From: an uncultured Caryophanales bacterium
GTDB lineage: Bacteria; Bacillota_I; Bacilli_A; RFN20; CAG-826
DNA: 64,000 nucleotides
Direction: 5' to 3'
Assembly: GCA_946612115.1 (NCBI GenBank)
Contig: CAMOEI010000003.1
Location: 81,718 to 145,717 of the forward strand
In this document: positions 1-9,391 of the stretch, one piece after another
How positions within the stretch are numbered: the first letter of the stretch is position 1
How the letters are laid out: every line of letters begins with the position of its first letter
Made by a program: the position numbers and the translations under genes
The notes under the pieces: generated by a model
The model's database searches: none
The model's input: the letters and a program-made list of their open reading frames with translations, nothing else
Told to the model about the DNA's origin: nothing

Positions 1-798
1 TGGGTTAGTTGGATTACCATATTTATCATCCCCGATGATGTGATGACCAACATCTCCTAAATGCACTCTGATTTGATTTTTTCTACCGCTATCAATGTGG
101 ACATCTAATAAAGAATAATTACCTTCTTCAGCAATAACTTTATAGTGAGTAACTGAATATTGTCCATCACCTTTCTTCTTAGAAGAATACATCATATTTT
201 GTGCGTTCTTCTTTAAATAAGAAGTAATGGTGCCAGATTTCTCTTTTAAGATTCCATCAACAATTGCGTAATATCCTCTTAAAGAAACTAAATCATTCCA
301 TTTATCTTGTAATGCTTCTTGAAGTTTTTGGTTTTTAACAAACATCAAGACTCCAGATGTATCTTCATCAATACGGTGAACAACATAGATACGATTGTGT
401 TTATCTTTCTGTTGAACGTAATCAGTAACAATACGATAAGCGGTTGAACCTTTTTCTTTATCGCTAGCGATACTTAATAACCCTGAAGGTTTATTAATAA
501 CTAGCATTTCATTATTTTCAAAAATAATAGGTAAATTACTTCTAGCTTTTTGTCTAACAGGAGTCTTTGAAATGATGACAGTATCACCTTTACACAATTT
601 AAAATTAAATTGTGAAATAGGCGCACCATCAATGCTCACTCTGTGATTAGATAATAAAGATTTAACTGAATTGCGGCTTTGATCTTTTAAAGTTTCTAAA
701 AGAAATTCCAATAGTTCGCAGTCTTTATTAACTTTGAATTCTCTAGAACCAGAATAATCTTTGCTTCTATTTTCAAATCTCTTTTTATTTTTGTTCAT
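1..798 (-). CDS. RluA-family 23S rRNA pseudouridine synthase, C-terminus cut by window edge
   Basis: Reading leftward from ATG at 798, the frame stays open to the window edge (about 266 codons), so the C-terminus is missing. The first 85 or so residues look like an S4 RNA-binding domain. The catalytic motif VVHRIDEDTSGVLMF follows, with Asp as the expected nucleophile of RluA/RluC/RluD enzymes, and then KNQIRVHL, typical of the family. These enzymes isomerise uridines in rRNA. The start overlaps the end of the downstream-coded RimK-like gene by 14 nt, which suggests translational coupling. The exact target (RluC, RluD or YjbO type) cannot be set from this fragment. Confidence 0.85.
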   Translation of the reverse strand, partial: MNKNKKRFENRSKDYSGSREFKVNKDCELLEFLLETLKDQSRNSVKSLLSNHRVSIDGAPISQFNFKLCKGDTVIISKTPVRQKARSNLPIIFENNEMLVINKPSGLLSIASDKEKGSTAYRIVTDYVQQKDKHNRIYVVHRIDEDTSGVLMFVKNQKLQEALQDKWNDLVSLRGYYAIVDGILKEKSGTITSYLKKNAQNMMYSSKKKGDGQYSVTHYKVIAEEGNYSLLDVHIDSGRKNQIRVHLGDVGHHIIGDDKYGNPTNP

Positions 799-1666
799 AA
801 ATCTTTCTTATAACCATTTTGGCATAAATCTCAGCAACATTGATTTTAGTAACTTTCTCAAACTCTTCGAAAAAAGCATTAGAATTCATTTCACATAATA
901 CTGGTTCATCATTTTCTCCAAATAAGAAATCAAGCCCAGCGTATTCAATATGATATAGCTTAGCAATGTATTCAGAAACTTTTCTAATCTTATCAGTAAT
1001 CACTAAAGTTTTAGCGGAAGCAGTAGTGGAGAAATTACTTCTAAAATCTTCTCTATTATATCGTTCAAACCCACCGACAATTTGTTCATCAATAATAAGA
1101 ATTCTCATTGATCTTCCATCGCTAGTTTTAATATATTCTTGGAACTGCAATGGATTGCGACAATGCTCTTTATAGAGGTTAATTAATTCATCTTTAGATT
1201 TAACTAAAAACACCCCAGTTCCTAGTGAACCATAAACCTTTTTTAAAACAAGTGGGAGGCCTAATTCTTCAACAACATAATCAAGGAATTTGAAATTATC
1301 TTCTTTAAGTTCCTGAGAATAAAATAACGGCCCAGATATCGTTTTTGGCATCAAAATTCCTTTATTTGCTAAAGAAATATTTGTTAGACCTTTATCATCA
1401 CATAACTTAATAAAATCAGCGGAATCAAACATTCTAATTCCTTGCTTTTCAATCATTCTGGCAAGATAAATGTCCTTATCTAAGTAGATGACAAAATCGC
1501 ACTTAGGCAAATTCAGTTGTAGGTTGTTGTCTTTAATGATCGCTAAACTTCCATCATTAACGAAAACATCAAGGGTAACACCAAGTTTATTAAACTCTTC
1601 TGTAAACCTTTTGATCTTATATTCGTTATGACCTAATTCTTGGTTAACAATAATGATTCCGTTCAT
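785..1666 (-). CDS. RimK-like ATP-grasp ligase
   Basis: 293 residues with the layout of RimK-type ATP-grasp enzymes, which join an amino acid or peptide to a carboxylate via an acyl-phosphate. A pre-ATP-grasp domain covers about residues 1-95. The nucleotide-binding part includes PLVLKKVYGSLGTGVFL (Lys and Gly-rich loop), then QFQEYIKT and RILIIDEQIVGGFER. The metal-binding end LCEMNSNAFFEEFE has the expected Glu and Asn ligands. The substrate is unknown. It lies in one minus-strand group with a second ATP-grasp gene and a GrpB-type protein, but a terminator-like hairpin separates it from the GrpB gene. No clear Shine-Dalgarno is seen before the ATG. Confidence 0.8.
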   Translation of the reverse strand: MNGIIIVNQELGHNEYKIKRFTEEFNKLGVTLDVFVNDGSLAIIKDNNLQLNLPKCDFVIYLDKDIYLARMIEKQGIRMFDSADFIKLCDDKGLTNISLANKGILMPKTISGPLFYSQELKEDNFKFLDYVVEELGLPLVLKKVYGSLGTGVFLVKSKDELINLYKEHCRNPLQFQEYIKTSDGRSMRILIIDEQIVGGFERYNREDFRSNFSTTASAKTLVITDKIRKVSEYIAKLYHIEYAGLDFLFGENDEPVLCEMNSNAFFEEFEKVTKINVAEIYAKMVIRKIYEQK

Positions 1667-1690
1667 ATTGATTTATTATTTCATTTAATT

Positions 1691-1716
1691 AAAAAGAAAA
1701 CAACTTAATGTTGTTT
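1691..1716 (-). terminator. intrinsic terminator after the GrpB-like gene
   Basis: On the minus strand a 7-bp stem (AAACAAC/GTTGTTT, 5-nt loop) is followed by a short U-run, just past the stop codon of the GrpB-like gene. It would end the ATP-grasp/GrpB transcript before the RimK-like gene. Confidence 0.55.
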
Positions 1717-1721
1717 CCTAA

Positions 1722-2228
1722 TTATTCAAATCTGAAGTTTTCTTTAACGATTCCTTCGATATAATTTTGTTTTGTTAATCGATAAGTTTCAAAGTCTGCT
1801 CCACATTTTTTGAGTAATTCTTCTCTAAAACGATTATACGCTCTTACTCGACTACGATCTTCCATGAGGTAGGTCTTAAAAGCTTTGAACTCATTATATC
1901 TTTGAGAAGCATATTGCACGATTCTTAATGTAATGCCATATCCTAATACTTTGGTTTTCTTCACTAAGACTAAACAATCGACATCAGAGTATTGAGGGAC
2001 AAGACGATATTCTCTATTACAAAGTAAATTTTGAACTGTCGTTGCATCGATAATGTCATTGATTGATAGAAGAATGTCGACATTTTTAGCAGACATACAT
2101 ACAGGTATTGATGTCGCACCAATATGCTCAATAGAAACTTTGATGTCTCCTAAGATAAATTTCAAATTTATCTTTTCTTGATTAAAGGCATCGCTCCATT
2201 TTTCTGGTTGATATTCAAAATTCGCCAT
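1722..2228 (-). CDS. GrpB / UPF0157 family nucleotidyltransferase-fold protein
   Basis: 168 residues. The motif IEHIGATSIPVCMSAKNVDI matches the GrpB signature (IEHIGSTSVPGLxAKPxIDI), a family with a nucleotidyltransferase fold and poorly known function. GrpB domains are also found fused to dephospho-CoA kinase in some bacteria. The usual Gly/Leu after the Pro are replaced by Val/Cys, and the Lys-Pro pair is Lys-Asn, so the pocket may be altered. The ATG lies 2 nt after the stop of the upstream ATP-grasp gene, so the two are probably co-translated. Family assignment is firm; function is not. Confidence 0.8.
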   Translation of the reverse strand: MANFEYQPEKWSDAFNQEKINLKFILGDIKVSIEHIGATSIPVCMSAKNVDILLSINDIIDATTVQNLLCNREYRLVPQYSDVDCLVLVKKTKVLGYGITLRIVQYASQRYNEFKAFKTYLMEDRSRVRAYNRFREELLKKCGADFETYRLTKQNYIEGIVKENFRFE

Positions 2229-2230
2229 AA

Positions 2231-3517
2231 TTACGCTCCATCGATGTGAGTGTCACAAATATTTTCATATGAATTGCCATCTTTATTAAACATAGAAGAT
2301 TTCTTTTTACTTCCACTAGATGGTTCAACAAGTTTATTAACATAAGCATGGAAAACTTCCATATCTTTTTTATTAGAGAATTTTGCCATATAGAATTTAT
2401 TGCCCATACAGTCCGCTAAGACATCTGGATAGATTCCAGTATTACAAAGTTCTTTTTGAAAGGTTCTGAATATATCTTCATCAGTATAGAAGTAGTTCTT
2501 ACCCCATCTTCTACTAGCGGTTGCTAAGTAATATTTATCACCATTTGCTTTTTCAGGTTCGATCTCCGCCATAACATCAGCGTAAATTTGGTAGCAGTTT
2601 AAAGAATTACCAAAATTTATCATATCTGGAGTGTATCCTCCTGGTGGACGAATGTTAACCTCTAAACCAACAATATCACCAATTTGGAAAAAGCCTTCTC
2701 TTTCCATTGTGACTTTAAAGAATTCAAAGTGGAAAAATCTCTTTCTAATTCTAAATGCCTTAACAGCAGCGTGACCAGCTTTAACTAAATTAGGATCAGG
2801 TTTCTTATTCACATAATAGAACATATCTAATCCAGCTTTAGCGACATCACTAATTGAAGGTGGACAGACCATTGATGAATAGAAAACGACGTTGCTATCT
2901 TTATCGGCAACTCCGTCAAAAGTAACGATATCTCCAGTAACATATGTTTCGCAAATATATGAGATATTCGCGTCTTTTTCTGCGTAAAAAGCCTCTAAAT
3001 CTTCTAAATTCTTGATTTTATAACTGATTGCAGCGCCAACACCGATATCTGATTTAATAAATAAAGGATAGCCATGTTTTTTAGCGAAATTAACTAATTC
3101 GTTATGGTCTCCAACAAGGATATATGGAGCAACTTTAACACCAGCCTTTTCAAAGCTTTGTTTCATTTCAGATTTCTTTTGATAATGGTCTAATTCATGT
3201 TCTCTTAAACCAGTATCAATGTTAAAAATATCTCTTAAAATTGAGTCTTTTCTAAGCCAATATTCATTATTACTCTCTAAATAATCGATATGACCATATC
3301 TATCTTGGAAATAACCTACTGCTCTTTTTTCTTCATCAAAGTTATCAAGGTTATTCACCTTATAATATTCAGTTAGTGATTCTTTAAGTTCTGGGGCTAG
3401 TGAATCATATGGTTCATCCCCAACTCCAAGCACTCTAAAGCCGTCTTTTTTTAATGCTTGGGCGAATCTAAAGTAGGTCCTTGGAAAATTTGGTGAGATT
3501 AAAACGAAATTTTTCAT
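2231..3517 (-). CDS. ATP-grasp domain carboxylate-amine ligase-like protein
   Basis: 428 residues. The N-terminal pre-ATP-grasp part opens with FVLISPNFPRTYFRFAQAL, like carbamoyl-phosphate-synthase-type and L-amino-acid-ligase-type enzymes. The central ATP-grasp domain has GYPLFIKSDIGVGAAISYKI (nucleotide-binding Lys) and ICETYVTGDIVTFDG. The metal-binding segment GLEVNIRPPGGYTPDM holds the Glu/Asn/Arg triad. It probably forms an amide or similar bond from ATP and a carboxylate; the substrate is unknown. It is first in a minus-strand unit with the GrpB-like gene and divergent from tetR, so the 93-bp gap may serve both directions. Confidence 0.75.
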   Translation of the reverse strand: MKNFVLISPNFPRTYFRFAQALKKDGFRVLGVGDEPYDSLAPELKESLTEYYKVNNLDNFDEEKRAVGYFQDRYGHIDYLESNNEYWLRKDSILRDIFNIDTGLREHELDHYQKKSEMKQSFEKAGVKVAPYILVGDHNELVNFAKKHGYPLFIKSDIGVGAAISYKIKNLEDLEAFYAEKDANISYICETYVTGDIVTFDGVADKDSNVVFYSSMVCPPSISDVAKAGLDMFYYVNKKPDPNLVKAGHAAVKAFRIRKRFFHFEFFKVTMEREGFFQIGDIVGLEVNIRPPGGYTPDMINFGNSLNCYQIYADVMAEIEPEKANGDKYYLATASRRWGKNYFYTDEDIFRTFQKELCNTGIYPDVLADCMGNKFYMAKFSNKKDMEVFHAYVNKLVEPSSGSKKKSSMFNKDGNSYENICDTHIDGA

Positions 3518-3550
3518 ATATCACTATTATAAATAATTATTTTTTATATT

Positions 3551-3568
3551 CTATTGATTTTTCAATAG
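3551..3568. promoter_or_regulatory. inverted repeat in the divergent promoter region
   Basis: CTATTGATTTTTCAATAG is a 7-bp perfect inverted repeat around a 4-nt spacer. It sits between the divergent ATP-grasp and TetR genes and could be a hairpin or an operator. No regulator is assigned. Confidence 0.35.
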
Positions 3569-3586
3569 TGGGGCATTACACTTTTC

Positions 3587-3604
3587 ATTGACTAAATTGT
3601 CAAT
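3587..3604. promoter_or_regulatory. candidate TetR operator
   Basis: ATTGAC-TAAATT-GTCAAT is a perfect 6-bp inverted repeat of 18 bp, the size class bound by TetR dimers. It ends 6 bp before the tetR start codon, which fits repression of its own operon including the ABC exporter. Function is inferred from position and symmetry. Confidence 0.5.
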
Positions 3605-3610
3605 TAAACT

Positions 3611-4213
3611 ATGCCAAAGACTAAAGAACAATTCCAAGCCATCAAAGAAGAAAGAGCAGATTCCATCTTAAGAAGCGCTCTTCCTATTTTCACTATTAAA
3701 GGCTATGATGGGACTTCAATTGATGAGATTGCTAAAGCCGCTAATTGTTCCCATGGTCTTTTATATCACTATTACAAAAATAAAGATGACTTATTCCATG
3801 AAATGATGGAATTGATTGTCGTTCCATATGTTAGGTCAGTTAGAGAGTCAGTGGATCTTAATCAAAAAGCTTCATATGCATTACATGATTTGATAAACGC
3901 TCACCTTAATGCTTTAAAAAGCGATAATGATGAGCTTTGCATGTCGATATATCTAATTCTCAATATGCACTTGCAAAGAACTGTGAATCTAAAAAGAAGA
4001 CCCACAAATCGGAAACGATTAGGTGAATACATTATGGACCTCATTGAGCGAGGTCAATACGAAGGAGATTTCACCAAAGAATACTCTTCTAGAGAGATCA
4101 CAATGATATTAATGACAAGCCTTAAAGGCTTATCATATAACAGAATAATGCTCGGCAGTAAGAAATTCTACTGCCCTCATAGCGAACCGTTTATGAGAAT
4201 GATTTATAAGTAA
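3611..4213 (+). CDS. TetR/AcrR family transcriptional regulator
   Basis: 200 residues. Residues about 14-60 form a TetR-type helix-turn-helix (ILRSALPIFTIKGYDGTSIDEIAKAANCSHGLLYHYYKNKDDL). The rest is a divergent ligand-binding domain. It precedes the ABC exporter genes by 9 bp, so it most likely controls the exporter and its own expression through the inverted repeat just upstream. No Shine-Dalgarno is visible before the ATG, and the candidate operator lies within 6 bp of it, so the message may be leaderless or very short-leadered. Confidence 0.85.
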   Translation: MPKTKEQFQAIKEERADSILRSALPIFTIKGYDGTSIDEIAKAANCSHGLLYHYYKNKDDLFHEMMELIVVPYVRSVRESVDLNQKASYALHDLINAHLNALKSDNDELCMSIYLILNMHLQRTVNLKRRPTNRKRLGEYIMDLIERGQYEGDFTKEYSSREITMILMTSLKGLSYNRIMLGSKKFYCPHSEPFMRMIYK

Positions 4214-4222
4214 GGAGGAAAT

Positions 4223-6052
4223 ATGCTTAAGAATATTAAATTAATACTTCAAAGTGTTAGACAATATAAAAAATACGCGATTATTACTCCTTTATTTATG
4301 GTAGGAGAAGCAGGTTTAGAATGTGCGATGCCATTTATCATGGGTATGTTTGTTGATGGAATTAAACTTCTCAACACTCCAAATGATTTCTTCTCTTCAA
4401 GTAGTGGAATTCCTGTTTTCTATTTAGCGTTAATCTTATTAACGATGGCAATTTTCTCCTTAGTGTTTGGAATTTTAGGAGGAAAATATGCCTCAATTGC
4501 CTCTGTTGGGCTTGCCACTAATTTAAGAAGTGATTTATATAAGAAATTAACTAGTTTCTCTTTTGAGAACATTGATAAATTCTCCTCATCTAGTTTAGTT
4601 ACTAGAATGACTACTGATATCAATAATGTTCAAATGGCGTTCCAAATGATGATTCGTATCGTTGTTAGAGCACCTTTAATGCTTATTTTCTCCGCAATTA
4701 TGACATTCGTTGGTGGAGGAGTGATGGGCTTTATTTTCATCGCGATGATTCCAATTGTCACTTTCGGAATGATTCTCATCGTTAAACACGCGATGGGTGT
4801 CTTCATGAAGGTCTTCAAAAGATATGATAGACTCAATGAGTCTGTTCAAGAAAACGTCAGCGGCATTAGAGTGGTTAAATCTTATGTTAGAGAAGATTAT
4901 GAAAAACATAAATTTAACACAGCGAGTAATAACATCACCAAAGAATTCATTAAAGGTGAAAAGATTGTTGCCTTAGGCAATCCTCTTTTAAACACTTCAA
5001 TTCACTTATCTAATATCTTAATTATTGGTATTGGAACATGCTTGATTTACACAACAGGTGTATGGACAGAAAAATATGACGAAGCAACTGGAACTTATGT
5101 TGGAGACTGGATTGGTGGAGCCTTAACTTTAGGCCAATTATCCGCTCTTATCACATACGGCATTCAAATATTAATGTCCTTGATGATGATTTCAATGATT
5201 ATGGTCATGTTGACATTATCTTTAGAAGCTATCAAACGTATCAGTGAAGTTTTAATGGAAAAGCCAACCATTAGGAATCCAAAAGATCCAGTTATGGAAG
5301 TAAAAAATGGTGATGTAACATTTAAAAATGTTAACTTCAAATATAAAAAAGATGCTGAAAAGAACACTCTTAGTAATATCAATCTCAACATTAAAAGTGG
5401 CCAATTCGTTGGTATTTTAGGTTCAACTGGTTCTGGAAAGACTTCTGTTGTTAACTTAATTTCTAGACTATACGATGTAAACGAAGGAGAAGTCCTTGTT
5501 GGAGATGTTAATGTCAAAGATTATGACATAGAAACATTGAGAACAAACGTCGCAGTTGTCTTACAAAAGAATGTTTTATTCTCCGGAACAATTGAATCAA
5601 ACCTCAAATGGGGTAATTTAAACGCTACAGAAGAAGAGATGATGAAAGCGTGTAAAATTGCTCAAGCTGAAGAAATAGTTAACGCAAAACCTGAAGGACT
5701 CAAATCAAGAGTGGAGCAAGGTGGAGCGAATTTCTCTGGTGGACAAAAGCAAAGGCTTTGTATTGCTAGAGCAATTATGAGCCAACCTAAAATTTTAATT
5801 TTAGATGACTCCACCAGTGCGGTCGACACTAAAACCGATCGCTTAATTAGAAAAGGATTAAAAGAAGAGCTACCAAATATGACTAAAATCGTCATTGCTC
5901 AACGTATTTCTTCCATTGAAGACGCTGATCAAATCGTCATTCTTGATAACGGAGTAATTAATGATATTGGAACTCATGATGAATTATTAAAACGCAACCA
6001 TATTTATCAAGAAATCTATCAAACCCAAAACAGAGTAGGAGGTGATAAATAA
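4223..6052 (+). CDS. ABC exporter half-transporter, degenerate catalytic site subunit
   Basis: 609 residues: a six-helix membrane domain (about 1-330) and a nucleotide-binding domain. Walker A is GSTGSGKTS, the signature is FSGGQKQR and Walker B is ILILDDST. Walker B ends in Asp-Asp where active subunits have Asp-Glu, and the switch His is Gln (IVIAQRISS). This pattern is known from the non-catalytic half of heterodimeric exporters such as TM287/288 and LmrCD. Its 3' end overlaps the next ABC gene, which has a canonical site, so the two should form one heterodimer, probably exporting drugs, lipids or peptides. It has a strong Shine-Dalgarno (AAGGAGG). Confidence 0.9.
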   Translation: MLKNIKLILQSVRQYKKYAIITPLFMVGEAGLECAMPFIMGMFVDGIKLLNTPNDFFSSSSGIPVFYLALILLTMAIFSLVFGILGGKYASIASVGLATNLRSDLYKKLTSFSFENIDKFSSSSLVTRMTTDINNVQMAFQMMIRIVVRAPLMLIFSAIMTFVGGGVMGFIFIAMIPIVTFGMILIVKHAMGVFMKVFKRYDRLNESVQENVSGIRVVKSYVREDYEKHKFNTASNNITKEFIKGEKIVALGNPLLNTSIHLSNILIIGIGTCLIYTTGVWTEKYDEATGTYVGDWIGGALTLGQLSALITYGIQILMSLMMISMIMVMLTLSLEAIKRISEVLMEKPTIRNPKDPVMEVKNGDVTFKNVNFKYKKDAEKNTLSNINLNIKSGQFVGILGSTGSGKTSVVNLISRLYDVNEGEVLVGDVNVKDYDIETLRTNVAVVLQKNVLFSGTIESNLKWGNLNATEEEMMKACKIAQAEEIVNAKPEGLKSRVEQGGANFSGGQKQRLCIARAIMSQPKILILDDSTSAVDTKTDRLIRKGLKEELPNMTKIVIAQRISSIEDADQIVILDNGVINDIGTHDELLKRNHIYQEIYQTQNRVGGDK

Positions 6053-8022
6053 TGCCTCCAGTTCGTATTAGAGAAAGAGGAAGAGCCAAAAAGGGTACAA
6101 TGAAACGTTTGCTTAAGCAACTTTTCAAACTTTACCCAGGTCAACTCATCCTCTCATTAATATGTTTAATCTTTAACGTCTTTGGAAATCTTTCCAGTTC
6201 AATCTTTGTCTCACTTGCGACAAATACTTTAACTGCAGCAGGGCCTATTCACGCTAATCCATTTACTGACACATTCCCAGTCAGCACAACTTTTGGATTT
6301 ACCGTTAATACAAATGTCACCACCTTATTAATCATTCTCGGTTCAATTTATATCGTTGGTATTTTTGCTAGCTGGACTTGGAATAGAACAATGGCAATCG
6401 TCACTCAAAAATTCATGAATGAATTTAGAAAAGCGATGTTCAACCACATGCAAGATTTACCAATCAAATATTTTGACACACACGCTCATGGAGCGATCAT
6501 GTCAATGTATACAAATGATATCGACACCATTAGACAATTCATTTCTCAAGCTTTACCAAGTTTAATTCAAACTGGTTTAGTTTCAATCTTTGTCTTCTTT
6601 ATCATGCTCTATACCAGTGTTTGGATGACCTTAGTAGTGGTTATCGGTTTCTTCTTCATGCTTGGAGTGGTTAAAGGAGTGGGAGGAAAAGCCTCGACAT
6701 ACTTTATCAAACAGCAATCCACACTTGCCCAAGTTGAAGGAGCGATTGAAGAATCAATTAATGGCCTTAAGGTCATTAAAGTCTTCTCTCATGAAGAAAA
6801 GAGTGAAGAAGAGTTTAATGTCTTAAATGAAGAGTTATATCATAACGCTTCTCAAGCCAATATCCACGGTAACATCATGATGCCAGTCATGGGTAATATC
6901 GGTAACTTCTTATATATCTTATGTGGAGTTATGGGAGCGTTTATCTATATCTTTGGTTGGAGAAATCTCTCCTTCTCTGGATTTGAAGTCATTAAAGGTG
7001 ATGCGCCTAGATTCGCTGGTATGATCGCTTTATTCTTAATGATGAGCAGAATGTTTGCGAATAACGTTAACCAATTCTCTCAACAAGTGATCTTTATCGT
7101 TCAAGGTATGGCGGGTGCCTCTAGATGTTTAGATTTAATCGATGAAGAAAAAGAAAAAGATGAAGGCTATGTTTACTTGTGTAACATCATCTATCATGAA
7201 GATGGAACATTTGAAGAAACTAGTGAGCACACAAGAGACTATGCTTGGAAATATCGTCATAAAGATGGCACTCTTGAATATCGTGAATTAAAAGGTGATA
7301 TCTTACTTGATAATGTTGATTTCTCTTACGACGGTAAAAAGCTTGTTTTACAAGGGGTCAATATTTACGCTCACCCAGGACAAAAAATTGCCTTTGTTGG
7401 CGCAACCGGAGCAGGTAAAACCACAATCACTAACTTAATTAATAGATTCTATGACTTAGCGGATGGAAAGATTCGTTATGACGGAATCAATATTAATAAA
7501 ATTAAAAAAGCAGATTTAAGAAAATCATTAGGTATTGTTTTACAAGACACTAATTTATTTACTGGAACCGTTATGGATAACATTCGTTATGGTCGATTAG
7601 AGGCCACAGATGAAGAATGTATCGAAGCTGCTAAGATTGCTAATGCCCATGACTTTATTGAAAGACTTCCAGAAGGTTATAACACCATGTTAAATGGAGA
7701 TGGAAGTAATTTATCTCAAGGTCAAAGACAACTTCTTGCTATTGCAAGAGCAGCGGTTGCGGACGCTCCAGTGATGATTTTAGATGAAGCAACTTCCTCA
7801 ATTGATACGAGAACTGAAAAGCTCGTTCAACAAGGAACAGATAAATTGATGGAGGGAAGAACTGTCTTTGTTATCGCACATAGACTTTCCACTGTCCAAA
7901 ATAGTAATGCAATTATGGTGTTAGACCACGGACATATTATTGAACGTGGCACTCATACTGATTTGATTAATCAAAAAGGTGTCTACTATAAACTTTATAC
8001 CGGCGCCTTTGAATTAGAATAG
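6052..8022 (+). CDS. ABC exporter half-transporter, canonical catalytic subunit
   Basis: 656 residues, partner of the preceding ABC protein. A basic N-terminus (MPPVRIRERGRAKKG) leads into six membrane segments and a nucleotide-binding domain with Walker A GATGAGKTT, signature LSQGQRQL, Walker B VMILDEATSS (catalytic Glu present) and switch His in VIAHRLST. About 40 extra residues (near 370-410, rich in Glu/Tyr) precede the nucleotide-binding domain. The ATG overlaps the stop of the upstream gene by 1 nt (TAATG), supporting 1:1 translation. Substrate unknown. Confidence 0.9.
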   Translation: MPPVRIRERGRAKKGTMKRLLKQLFKLYPGQLILSLICLIFNVFGNLSSSIFVSLATNTLTAAGPIHANPFTDTFPVSTTFGFTVNTNVTTLLIILGSIYIVGIFASWTWNRTMAIVTQKFMNEFRKAMFNHMQDLPIKYFDTHAHGAIMSMYTNDIDTIRQFISQALPSLIQTGLVSIFVFFIMLYTSVWMTLVVVIGFFFMLGVVKGVGGKASTYFIKQQSTLAQVEGAIEESINGLKVIKVFSHEEKSEEEFNVLNEELYHNASQANIHGNIMMPVMGNIGNFLYILCGVMGAFIYIFGWRNLSFSGFEVIKGDAPRFAGMIALFLMMSRMFANNVNQFSQQVIFIVQGMAGASRCLDLIDEEKEKDEGYVYLCNIIYHEDGTFEETSEHTRDYAWKYRHKDGTLEYRELKGDILLDNVDFSYDGKKLVLQGVNIYAHPGQKIAFVGATGAGKTTITNLINRFYDLADGKIRYDGININKIKKADLRKSLGIVLQDTNLFTGTVMDNIRYGRLEATDEECIEAAKIANAHDFIERLPEGYNTMLNGDGSNLSQGQRQLLAIARAAVADAPVMILDEATSSIDTRTEKLVQQGTDKLMEGRTVFVIAHRLSTVQNSNAIMVLDHGHIIERGTHTDLINQKGVYYKLYTGAFELE

Positions 8023-8031
8023 GAGTTTGTT

Positions 8032-9333
8032 ATGGATTACGTAAAAGGAATGTTTGAATTTATAACCAAAAGTCCAAATAGTTTCTTCGCTATCGCTAAT
8101 GCGAGTAAAGAATTAGAAGAAGCAGGATATGTTTGGCAAGATGAAGTTGATGATTTCAAAATCAAATTAGGAGATAAGTTATATTTCACTAGAAACGATA
8201 GTGCACTTATCGCTTTAAATATTGGCAAAAACTGTTCTAAAGATGATGTTGTTTTTCACATCATTGTCTCTCACGCGGACAGTCCAGGTTTTAAAGTTAA
8301 ACCTGTCAGTGACAGCACTAAAGACATCTATAACAAAGTTAACATTGAAAACTATGGAGGACTTATCAAACCATCCTGGTTAGATCGTCCACTAAGCGTT
8401 GCAGGTAGAGTAATGGTGAAAGAAAACGATAAAGTCGTTACTAAACTAGTTAATATCGATAAAGATATCATTAGAATTCCTAATCTCTGTATTCATTTCT
8501 CTAAAGACATCAATGATGGACATGTTTATGACAATGTTAAAGACATGCAAGCCTTTATCGCTCAAGAACTAGAAGGAGATGTTTTAAAAGAACAACTCGC
8601 TAAAGAAGTTAACGCTAAATTAGAAGATATTGTCAGTTTTGACTTATTTGTTTATAACAGAGAAAAACCAATCTTATGGGGATTAAATGATGAATATATC
8701 TCTTCTCCTAGATTAGATGACCTCGCCTGTTTATATCCTTCTTTAGAAGCATTTAAAGAAAGTGAAAATGATAAAGTTGTTAATGTTTTATATATTGCAG
8801 ATAATGAAGAAGTTGGTTCTTCTTCTAGACAAGGCGCAGCTAGTGAATTTCTAAAATCCATTCTTAAAAGAGTCACTAAAGAACTCGGATGGAATAGATT
8901 TAGAAGAATCATCGCTAATTCATATTTAATAAGCGCAGATAACGCTCATGCGGTTCATCCAAATCAACCAAAGATTACTGACCCACATAACAAGGCCTAT
9001 ATGAACAAAGGATTAGTGATTAAATTTAACGCTTCTCAAAGTTACACAACTGATTCATTCTCTAGCGCTATCTTCCAAGAGATTTGTAAGAAAGCTGGAG
9101 AGCCATATCAATTCTACTCAAATAGTTCAAAATTAAGAGGTGGCTCAACTTTGGGAAACATCTTAATTAGATCTCTTCCATTTATTTCAGTAGATGTTGG
9201 ATTAGCTCAACTTGCGATGCATTCATCTAACGAAACAATGGGTGCTAAAGACATTGAAAGCGCGATTAAAGTATTCAAAACCTTCTATACATCTAGCATC
9301 AAAATTAGAGCGAAAGAATTTACAGTAAAATAG
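8032..9333 (+). CDS. M18 family aminopeptidase
   Basis: 433 residues. M18 peptidases are cytosolic dinuclear-zinc aminopeptidases that form large tetrahedral complexes. The zinc and catalytic motifs are visible: HADSPGFKVKP, RLDDLACLYPSLEA, DNEEVGSSSRQGA, NAHAVHPNQP and the C-terminal LRGGSTLGN with a later His. Length fits the family (about 430-460). It lies 10 bp after the second ABC gene with an AGGAG ribosome site, so it is probably in the tetR-ABC operon, possibly trimming peptides linked to that transport. It ends at a bidirectional terminator. Confidence 0.9.
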   Translation: MDYVKGMFEFITKSPNSFFAIANASKELEEAGYVWQDEVDDFKIKLGDKLYFTRNDSALIALNIGKNCSKDDVVFHIIVSHADSPGFKVKPVSDSTKDIYNKVNIENYGGLIKPSWLDRPLSVAGRVMVKENDKVVTKLVNIDKDIIRIPNLCIHFSKDINDGHVYDNVKDMQAFIAQELEGDVLKEQLAKEVNAKLEDIVSFDLFVYNREKPILWGLNDEYISSPRLDDLACLYPSLEAFKESENDKVVNVLYIADNEEVGSSSRQGAASEFLKSILKRVTKELGWNRFRRIIANSYLISADNAHAVHPNQPKITDPHNKAYMNKGLVIKFNASQSYTTDSFSSAIFQEICKKAGEPYQFYSNSSKLRGGSTLGNILIRSLPFISVDVGLAQLAMHSSNETMGAKDIESAIKVFKTFYTSSIKIRAKEFTVK

Positions 9334-9338
9334 ATAAA

Positions 9339-9374
9339 AAAACCGGGAAATTAACGACAAATCCCGGTTTTCTT
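9339..9374. terminator. bidirectional intrinsic terminator
   Basis: AACCGGGA/TCCCGGTT stem with a 13-nt loop, A-run on the left and TTTTC on the right, between the convergent M18 peptidase and FGGY kinase genes. Confidence 0.8.
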
Positions 9375-9391
9375 TATGTTTTTTTAAAAAA

